From: Flammeovirgaceae bacterium UBA5008 | Lineage (GTDB): Bacteria; Bacteroidota; Bacteroidia; Cytophagales; Cyclobacteriaceae | DNA: 12,612 bases | NCBI GenBank assembly: GCA_002398365.1 | Contig: DGYK01000011.1 | Span: forward strand, 251,252 to 263,863 | Direction of reading: 5' to 3' | Part shown: piece after piece, positions 9,001 through 12,612 of the stretch | Layout of the letters: each line of letters starts with the position of its first letter | Numbering within the stretch: position 1 is the stretch's first letter | Translations under genes and position numbers: made by a program | Notes under the pieces: model-generated | What the model was told of the DNA's origin: nothing | The model's input: the letters and a program-made list of their open reading frames with translations, nothing else | The model's database searches: none

Positions 9001-11614
9001 CGTAAACGGAGCAACATCAGTATTGCTCACACAAAACGAGTACAATGAGATTGGGCAATTGGTTACGAAGAACCTGCATAATACCGATCCTGCGGCAACA
9101 CCGGATGCCAGCCGGCAATACAAACAAAACGTAGACTACCGCTACAACATCCGCGGCTGGCTGACCAAACTAAATGATGCGACTGCACCTACTGTCGGTG
9201 ATTTGTTTAGCATGAATTTGAACTACAATACACCAACAGCGAATGGCGGAACGGCCCAATACAACGGCAATATCAGCGAGACTATTTGGCGAGGTCCTGA
9301 TGCACGCACCAACTCGTATGGGTATTCGTATGATCCGATGAACCGCCTCATCGAAGCAAAGTATTATAACACTACCGACCCCACGCGCAACGGCCGTTTT
9401 GATGAGAAGATTTGGAACAATCAGGCAAACGCCAGTGGATATGACTTGAATGGAAATATCAAATTCCTAACACGAAAAGGCAAGACAGGAGTGACCGGTG
9501 GAATCACCACCTACGGTGTGATGGATGAAATGGGCTACGCATACTTGGGCAACCGCTTGCAGCGCGTAGATGACAATGCCGTAGATACGGAGGGCTTTAT
9601 AGAAACCAATTCCGCTGCTAATGATTACACCTACGATGTAAACGGCAATATGGTGACCGATAAGAATAAGAATATTACGGGAGGCATTCTGTACAATCAT
9701 TTGAACCTGCCGGAGCGAGTGACCAAGAATACAAATGAATATATTAAATACACCTATGATGCAGGGGGGCGCAAACTAAAGCAAGAAGCCTATGATGCCA
9801 ACAACGTGGTAACGAAAACCACCGACTACATTGGAGACTACATTTATGAAAACAATGTACTACAATTCATCAACCACGAAGAAGGACGAATTGTGAAAGA
9901 TGTAGCCAGCGGAAATTACAATGAGTATCAGTATAACCTGAAAGATCATTTAGGCAACGTGCGCTTGACTTTCACTTCCAAGGCAAATGAAGTGGAGACT
10001 ACCACCGCTACCTTAGAGGCAGCAAATCAAGCAACCGAGCAAGGACAGTTTTTATACTACGACAAGGCCAGAAGAATCTATAGCCATGTTTTTGACCGTA
10101 CCAACGGAACAAACCCCAATACTACTCCGGGATATTCGGTTAGATTAAGTGGTGTTGAAAAAGAGAAAATTGGTTTGTCACGCTCACTATCGGTTATGCC
10201 GGGTGATGTAATCCAAATAGAAGCTTACGGCAAGTATTTTGTGGCCGATGCCAACTATCCAAACTTTACCAATTTTGTAAATGCCATAGCCGCAGGTACG
10301 GCAGCACCTGGCACCATAGTAGACGGCCCTGGGTATAATACACCAGCACCACAGGTACCGTTTAGCACCGCACTAACTAAATCGGGTGAGACAGGCACAG
10401 CACCAAAAGCGTATTTGAATTGGTTGGTGTTTGATCGAGATAATAATCTCATTCCTGGTAAGAGTAGTTATAAGCGCCTATTAGGAGGTGCTGAAAATGG
10501 ATCGGATGTTGCCTTTTACCGTCTGGCACCGGATAATGACATTACCATTACCGAGGCAGGGTATGTGTATATCTGGTTAAGTAACGAAAATGAAACACCA
10601 GTAGAAGTATACTTTGATGACTTTAAAGTAACGCAGACGAAAAGCCCGGTGGTGGCTACGAATGATTATTATCCGTTCGGTTTGACCTTCAACTCGTACT
10701 CCAGAGAGAACAGCATCAAGAACAGATATTTGTTTAATGGAGGTTCAGAGCGACAAGATGATCTTGGTCTGAATTGGGATTATACTTTTTACAGAACTTA
10801 CGATCCTGCGATTGGCTCATTCATGCAGATCGATCCTAAAGTGGATGACTTCTATGAATGGACTCCTTACAATTATGGATATGATGACCCAGCAAAAAAT
10901 AATGACCCAAATGGCGACTGCCCTCTTTGTGCTGTAGTGGGTGGAGTTGTGGGAGCAGTTGTTGGTGGTGGAGTTGAAGCTGTGTCACAATTGATTGAAC
11001 ATGGTGAAGTAAATAATTGGAGTGCAGTTGGCGGGGCAGCTCTTCAAGGTGGAATTACTGGTGGAGTAGCAGGCCTAACAGGCGGAGCAAGTTTACTTGT
11101 TACAGGTACTGCTTCTGTGACAGCGAATGTAGTGGGCGGTGCTTTGAACAATACAGTTCAAGGGAAAGAAGTTACTGTTGGAACAGTCACTAAAGATGCA
11201 GCTCTTGGAGCTGGCGGAGTAGTTCTTGGAAAGGTTGGTGGAGCACTAATCGATAAATTATCACCTGCCATAAAAGGGAAAATAGGTGAAGTAGCCACAC
11301 AAGCAAAGTATCTTACAAAAGGCTTTGTTAGTGAAGGCAAATCCGTTGTAGCAACAGGAGCAAAAACAGCTACTGGAAAAGTTCAGGTCGCGAAATATGA
11401 CCATGCTATGAAGAGTGTGTTTACTGGGAAGAAGCTGACGGTTGAAAGTAAATTTAATGGTGCTTCGCTAACAGGGAATCAGAGAGCAGCAGCTGGTAAG
11501 GTCACAACAACAGGTGGGCTAATTGTTGACAGGACTACCAGTGGTCAGGTTGCCAATACTGCGGCTGGTGTAGCTACAGGTTCAACTTCGAGCCAAGTAA
11601 AAAAGGAAAATTGA
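6035..11614 (+). CDS. Secreted Ig-repeat/RHS polymorphic toxin (1859 aa)
   Basis: This is probably an antibacterial RHS-type polymorphic toxin. The ATG at 6035 is chosen over an adjacent in-frame GTG at 6032. Domains seen, in order: signal peptide with cleavage SLA|Q23; seven Ig-like repeats of about 83-91 residues (35 to about 638), each with an 'RCG' and a 'CES' cysteine; a different Ig-like domain (about 639-718, 'VTGGGMYT'...'GTYSVQATLG'); then, abruptly, the RHS strip 'FAFIYKYDEQNRM', 'KKVPGADWMYMVYDKRDR'. Many YD repeats follow, then 'YQYNLKDHLGNVRLTF' (about 1298-1313). A jelly-roll-like module spans about 1355-1538, then 'NDYYPFGLTF' (1543-1552) and the RHS core 'FYRTYDPAIGSFMQIDP', ending at DPNG (1624-1627). 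The last 232 residues are the variable tip: a Gly/Val/Ala-rich segment and a nuclease-like domain. There is no T9SS-type C-terminal domain. The RHS strip lacks its usual DUF6443 N-terminal partner, which is encoded by the preceding gene. The 1-nt spacing to the next gene fits a toxin-immunity pair. Confidence 0.88.
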   Translation: MKQFIKLIIILLLGFGSYQSLAQCGAAPTPIPASRCGKGTLSLSATSATTGSFYWYASATGGSAIYVSSGTSSTYTTPMIVTATNYYVTFHNGTCESSPRTEVTANVFTPPSSPTIVAGSRCGTGVVNLTANSTVAGIFNWYSTSVGGSSLQTSAGGLTTNAFTTPSIPSTTTYYVTISTNGCESTLRTPVTATVNAVPESPTVVPSARCGTGTVILTANSTTAGIFKWYSATSGGTLLQTSASGLTTNNYTTPSISTSTTYYVTITSSSNCENTVRTPVTATINSFPTAPTVTAGSTCGPGTVIVAANSATAGTFKWYSASTGGTLLQTSAGGLTTNNFTTPSLSATTTYYVSFTNSANCESTTRTAVTATVNANSPATAPSVTNNSRCGVGTVVLTATSATAGTFRWYNALVGGTLLQTSTSATSNTYTTPSLSSTTTYYVSFNNGTCESTPRVAVTATIFVPVPAPAARCGTGTVTLSATSASAGTFRWYSALTGGTLLRTSAAGLTTDSYTTPSIAATTTYYVTFHNGTCESSPRTAIAATVNAIPAAPTVVAGSRCGAGTVSLTANSATAGTFKWYTASTGGTLLQTSAAALTTNGYTTPSLAATTTYYVTITNSSNCESATRTPVTATVNPAPVVYEVTGGGMYTSTVPASVGLSGSVTGTSYQLQLNGVNSGTAVAGTGNTLSWSTSTEGTYSVQATLGSCTAVMNGSAKVQNQQNFLLSEFAFIYKYDEQNRMSHKKVPGADWMYMVYDKRDRLVMTQDGNQRSQNQWTFTKYDVMNRPVMTGIYSTGSNAYDQATMQGLVNSYYESLSTNNGSWYETFSSTGPVHGYSNVSYPLVSDVNQYLTVTYYDDYSFKALYSNDPANDYRTGQLSAQTTATGTYSQATWNQQVKGQVTASKTKVLGSSPTTFLLSVVYYDDKYRTIQTIADNHKGGKDCSTSIYDFSGKVLATKTVHGLPSVADKITARTFDYDHAGRLLKTWHSVNGATSVLLTQNEYNEIGQLVTKNLHNTDPAATPDASRQYKQNVDYRYNIRGWLTKLNDATAPTVGDLFSMNLNYNTPTANGGTAQYNGNISETIWRGPDARTNSYGYSYDPMNRLIEAKYYNTTDPTRNGRFDEKIWNNQANASGYDLNGNIKFLTRKGKTGVTGGITTYGVMDEMGYAYLGNRLQRVDDNAVDTEGFIETNSAANDYTYDVNGNMVTDKNKNITGGILYNHLNLPERVTKNTNEYIKYTYDAGGRKLKQEAYDANNVVTKTTDYIGDYIYENNVLQFINHEEGRIVKDVASGNYNEYQYNLKDHLGNVRLTFTSKANEVETTTATLEAANQATEQGQFLYYDKARRIYSHVFDRTNGTNPNTTPGYSVRLSGVEKEKIGLSRSLSVMPGDVIQIEAYGKYFVADANYPNFTNFVNAIAAGTAAPGTIVDGPGYNTPAPQVPFSTALTKSGETGTAPKAYLNWLVFDRDNNLIPGKSSYKRLLGGAENGSDVAFYRLAPDNDITITEAGYVYIWLSNENETPVEVYFDDFKVTQTKSPVVATNDYYPFGLTFNSYSRENSIKNRYLFNGGSERQDDLGLNWDYTFYRTYDPAIGSFMQIDPKVDDFYEWTPYNYGYDDPAKNNDPNGDCPLCAVVGGVVGAVVGGGVEAVSQLIEHGEVNNWSAVGGAALQGGITGGVAGLTGGASLLVTGTASVTANVVGGALNNTVQGKEVTVGTVTKDAALGAGGVVLGKVGGALIDKLSPAIKGKIGEVATQAKYLTKGFVSEGKSVVATGAKTATGKVQVAKYDHAMKSVFTGKKLTVESKFNGASLTGNQRAAAGKVTTTGGLIVDRTTSGQVANTAAGVATGSTSSQVKKEN
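6137..7960 (+). repeat. Seven tandem Ig-like (CHU_C-associated type) coding repeats
   Basis: Seven units start at the RCG (once TCG) codons at 6137, 6395, 6659, 6926, 7199, 7448 and 7712, giving spacings of 258, 264, 267, 273, 249 and 264 nt. Each unit reads approximately [RT]CGxGTVxLTANSxTAGxF, then a W-Y pair, GGTLLQTS, a YTTPS turn, TTTYYVT and a CES motif before an xRTxVTATV strand and a Pro-rich linker. The paired cysteines of each unit could form a disulfide. The 'CES' end comes in two forms: 'NGTCES' (units 1, 5, 6) and 'NSxNCE'-like (units 3, 4, 7), with unit 2 'TNGCES' intermediate. Codon choice differs between units even where residues are identical. The array is therefore old and kept by selection rather than a recent slippage expansion. 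Likely role: a spacer or adhesive stalk. Confidence 0.85.
10916..11611 (+). other. Variable toxin tip of the RHS protein, PD-(D/E)xK-like nuclease candidate
   Basis: This is the part of the toxin after the RHS core motif DPNG (residues 1628-1859). It begins with a Gly/Val/Ala-rich stretch with glycine-zipper character (AVVGGVVGAVVGGG and later GGAALQGGITGGVAGLTGG). Such segments often precede toxin domains and may help membrane passage. The end carries an ordered set of residues expected of a PD-(D/E)xK nuclease: a helix with Glu (KIGEVAT), Asp1789 in AKYDHA, Glu1804-x-Lys1806 in TVESKF, and Gln1816 in LTGNQRAA, followed by a 'GGLIVDRTT' strand. This assignment is from pattern only. A transport or structural role for the tip is possible but less likely given the downstream immunity-like gene. 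Two sampled 60-base lines suggest lower GC here (23/60 at 11281) than in the RHS strip (29/60 at 9121), consistent with tip exchange. Confidence 0.55.
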
Positions 11615-11615
11615 T

Positions 11616-12191
11616 ATGGGGCTATTTTATACGGCTTCCCCAAAGGAGCTACTTCAAATCAGAAATAAAATATTTTTAGATTTTGGTCTACCTGCTCTGC
11701 AAAAAAATGGTTTTCAAAAGTCTCCTTTCTCAACTGCATGGTTTGGAAAGAGCGAAAATGTTGGCTACTCTTATGAGTTGTGCAGATTGGTAGATCGTGA
11801 CAAGCTCGAGATAATTTCTGTTCACATCGTAAGGGAAGACCTTTGGATACAGGTATCATTAAACATTTTTGAGCTACAGCCTCATATAGATTCATTAAGC
11901 CAACTCGCGAATTTGGATGGCTTAAAATTTCATCTTCCTCCGAATAGTGTTTCGACTATGCGCTTGAAATCTGACGACATCAAAGGGCCGCCAATATTGA
12001 ATTATAACTTCTGGTTTGGACAACATAAGTTAGGCTCTTATCACACAAAAGCCGGACTTGCGAATAGAGCAGAAGAATTGGGAAAGATCATCGAGAGCGA
12101 CTTGAATAACATTGACCACTTTGTAAAACGGTGGCATGAAATTCATAAGCCAATGTTAACTACTTGGGAAGGGGCTCCTGTCAAACAGTAG
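11616..12191 (+). CDS. Probable immunity protein to the RHS toxin (191 aa, DUF4304-like)
   Basis: The ATG lies 1 nt after the toxin stop codon, so the two are translationally coupled. The protein has no signal peptide or membrane segment, as expected for a cytoplasmic antitoxin-like immunity protein acting on its cognate effector. Seen: an N-terminal helix and 'FLDFGLPALQKNGFQKSP' motif (residues about 20-37), then 'STAWFGKSENVGYSYELCR' and 'IISVHIVREDLWIQVSLNIF'. These patterns resemble the DUF4304/immunity-like fold, in which a 'L...GF+K....F' helix is followed by antiparallel strands. The C-terminal half has 'YNFWFGQHKLGSYHTK' and a final helix 'ANRAEELGKIIESDLNNI'. The sequence is AT-rich relative to the RHS gene (about 20-23 GC per 60 in sampled lines), as is common for exchanged toxin-tip/immunity cassettes. 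The immunity role rests on position and is fairly likely; the family name is tentative. Confidence 0.7.
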   Translation: MGLFYTASPKELLQIRNKIFLDFGLPALQKNGFQKSPFSTAWFGKSENVGYSYELCRLVDRDKLEIISVHIVREDLWIQVSLNIFELQPHIDSLSQLANLDGLKFHLPPNSVSTMRLKSDDIKGPPILNYNFWFGQHKLGSYHTKAGLANRAEELGKIIESDLNNIDHFVKRWHEIHKPMLTTWEGAPVKQ

Positions 12192-12216
12192 TCTCTCAAT
12201 AAAATAAAAACCCATA

Positions 12217-12271
12217 CTAGCGCGGATGTTGTGAGGTGGAATGTGTGTTCGGTCATCCGTGCTCTCGGCTA
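12217..12271 (+). repeat. REP-like palindrome, long-loop variant
   Basis: Starts CTAGCGCGGATG. The stem pairs 12219-12228 (agcgcggatg) with 12254-12263 (catccgtgct), 10 bp with one G-T wobble, around a 25-nt loop. Compared with the three short copies, the A-T pair next to the innermost G-C has become T-A (aag/ctt to atg/cat). This is a compensatory double change that keeps pairing and argues that the fold matters. The flanking CTAG and the wobble position are the same as in the other copies. Confidence 0.75.
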
Positions 12272-12292
12272 GCTATCTGTAATTAGAATCCA

Positions 12293-12333
12293 CTAGCGCG
12301 GAAGTTACTTCCGTGCTCTCTAATTAATTAAAC
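12293..12333 (+). repeat. REP-like palindrome copy 2 (41 bp unit)
   Basis: A 41-bp unit: CTAG, a 10-bp stem with a TTA loop (agcgcggaag / cttccgtgct), then CTCTAATTAA and a TAAAC tail. It differs from copies 3 and 4 at a single base (12328, T instead of G). Confidence 0.8.
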
Positions 12334-12345
12334 CCTCCTTCAATA

Positions 12346-12409
12346 ATAAAAAAATATCGTACTCGTATACTTTGCCATATCATCCTATCTATTAACTTAG
12401 ATATATGAG
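12346..12409 (+). repeat. 64-bp leader repeat, upstream copy with orphan start codon
   Basis: Matches 12513-12576 over 64 bp with three substitutions. It includes the A-tract, ATATCGTACTCGTATACTTTG, the TATCTA..TAGATA inverted repeat (12386-12391 with 12398-12403) and the ATGAG that begins the RAYT gene in the other copy. Here the coding sequence is lost immediately after ATGAG and a REP palindrome starts 5 bp later. It is a duplicated promoter/leader with no gene attached. Confidence 0.8.
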
Positions 12410-12413
12410 CCCT

Positions 12414-12454
12414 CTAGCGCGGAAGTTACTTCCGTGCTCTCTAATTAAGTAAAC
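12414..12454 (+). repeat. REP-like palindrome copy 3 (41 bp unit)
   Basis: Identical over 41 bp to copy 4, which begins 46 bp downstream. Same CTAG lead, 10-bp stem with a G-T wobble and TTA loop, and TAATTAAGTAAAC tail. It begins 5 bp after the orphan leader copy ends. Confidence 0.8.
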
Positions 12455-12459
12455 CTCCA

Positions 12460-12500
12460 CTAGCGCGGAAGTTACTTCCGTGCTCTCTAATTAAGTAAAC
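12460..12500 (+). repeat. REP-like palindrome copy 4 (41 bp unit)
   Basis: Stem 12462-12471 with 12475-12484, loop TTA. Identical to copy 3. It lies 12 bp upstream of the second leader repeat, so it directly precedes the RAYT promoter region. Confidence 0.8.
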
Positions 12501-12532
12501 TCGCTATCTAATATAAAAAAATATCGTACTCG

Positions 12533-12541
12533 TATACTTTG
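12533..12541 (+). promoter_or_regulatory. Possible Bacteroidetes -7 promoter element for the RAYT gene
   Basis: TATACTTTG is close to the Bacteroidetes -7 consensus TAnnTTTG (one extra base between TA and TTTG) and lies 30 bases before the start codon, which would leave a short leader. No clear TTG element is visible about 20 bases further upstream, only an A-tract. The same element is present in the orphan leader at 12366-12374. Confidence 0.35.
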
Positions 12542-12552
12542 CTATATGATCC

Positions 12553-12570
12553 TATCTATTAAATTAGATA
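12553..12570 (+). promoter_or_regulatory. Inverted repeat immediately before the RAYT start codon
   Basis: TATCTA (12553-12558) and TAGATA (12565-12570) are perfect inverted repeats separated by six bases, ending one base before the ATG. The arms are conserved in the orphan copy (12386-12403) although the loop differs. Possible operator or RNA hairpin controlling translation of the transposase; the function is inferred. Confidence 0.4.
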
Positions 12571-12571
12571 T

Positions 12572-12612
12572 ATGAGTGAAAAGTATAAAGTTCGAGATCA
12601 GTCAAAGTTATA
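12572..12612 (+). CDS. REP-associated tyrosine transposase (RAYT, IS200-like), N-terminus only
   Basis: The frame opens with ATG at 12572 and reads MSEKYKVRDQSKL before running off the window end. This matches the characteristic N-terminus of Bacteroidetes IS200-like/REP-associated transposases (M-S-x-K-Y-K-x-x-x-x-x-x-L-Y-F-V-T-F). These are single-copy HUH/Y1 enzymes that nick and move short palindromic REP sequences. The catalytic HUH motif and tyrosine lie outside the window. The four REP-like palindromes just upstream support the assignment independently. With only 13 codons visible, the family call is pattern recognition from a short stretch. Confidence 0.6.
   Translation, partial: MSEKYKVRDQSKL

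Larger units (their letters stand above)
12192..12571 (+). other. 380-base non-coding region filled with REP palindromes and leader repeats
   Basis: No gene is visible here. After a short A/T-rich stretch (12192-12216) the region consists almost entirely of two repeat families arranged palindrome, palindrome, leader, palindrome, palindrome, leader, start of the RAYT gene. All copies face the same way. The first palindrome follows the immunity stop by 28 bases and may also act as the 3' end or stabiliser of the toxin operon transcript. No T-tract directly follows it, so a classical intrinsic terminator is not supported. Confidence 0.75.
12513..12576 (+). repeat. 64-bp leader repeat, copy attached to the RAYT gene
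   Basis: Second copy of the leader at 12346-12409, three substitutions in 64 bp. One substitution lies in the loop of the inverted repeat, while both TATCTA/TAGATA arms are conserved. This copy carries the intact start of the RAYT gene. Confidence 0.8.
12217..12612 (+). mobile_element. REP/RAYT-type locus (partial)
   Basis: Four same-orientation CTAG-led palindromes, two leader copies and the beginning of a RAYT-like gene form a compact unit resembling a RAYT gene with its cognate REPs. Known RAYT systems recognise a short tetranucleotide 5' of an imperfect hairpin. Here CTAG at the 5' base and a fixed G-T wobble in the stem are candidates for those recognition and asymmetry marks. The element is cut by the window edge. 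Confidence 0.6.

Noticed and set aside
11300..11614. Type IX secretion C-terminal sorting domain on gene 4
   Set aside because: The C-terminus is Lys/Thr/Gly-rich, ends in SSQVKKEN, and lacks the conserved beta-strand pattern of T9SS sorting domains. It fits a toxin tip instead.
12217..12500. CRISPR array
   Set aside because: Only four repeats, irregular spacing (121 and 46 bp for the near-identical copies), spacers that are partly repeat-derived, and no cas genes. The stem-loop/REP explanation fits better.

Overview
The window looks like a chromosomal segment of a Bacteroidetes bacterium, probably from the Cytophagales/Sphingobacteriia side. The reasons are: four consecutive secreted proteins whose signal peptides all end with Gln at +1; no Shine-Dalgarno motifs before the starts; Bacteroidetes-type RHS proteins (YPTGG, DHLGNVR, YYPFG and 'VPGADW..MVYDKRDRLV' signatures); CHU_C-associated Ig-like repeats; and a TAnnTTTG-like promoter element.

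All genes are on the + strand. Bases 1-11614 hold four secreted-protein genes in one probable operon: (1) a 1162-residue RHS/YD-type surface protein; (2) a 136-residue secreted protein of unknown function; (3) a 691-residue protein with PKD/Ig-like domains and a DUF6443-type domain; (4) a 1859-residue protein with a signal peptide, seven Ig-like repeats, one further Ig-like domain, an RHS strip and core, and a variable C-terminal tip that resembles a PD-(D/E)xK nuclease toxin. Gaps are 5, 4, 49 and 1 nt. Gene 5 (11616-12191) starts 1 nt after the toxin stop, has no signal peptide, and is the likely cognate immunity gene.

The most unusual feature is that genes 3 and 4 together read as one ordinary DUF6443-RHS toxin cut in two. 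Gene 3 stops after 'VLPPEGVKALLAN'. The expected continuation (FAFIYKYDEQNRM, then KKVPGADWMYMVYDKRDR) appears only about 2.2 kb later inside gene 4, behind a second signal peptide and the Ig-repeat array. This predicts either a secreted RHS particle assembled from two separately exported chains, or a recently broken gene.

The last 420 bases are a second, unrelated system. They hold four copies of a short REP-like palindrome, one with a compensatory stem change and an enlarged loop. They also hold two 64-bp copies of a leader sequence. The second leader runs into the start of a gene whose first 13 codons match the N-terminus of Bacteroidetes REP-associated tyrosine transposases (RAYT, IS200-like). 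The first leader keeps only the start codon region before it is interrupted by a REP. No rRNA, tRNA or CRISPR was seen.
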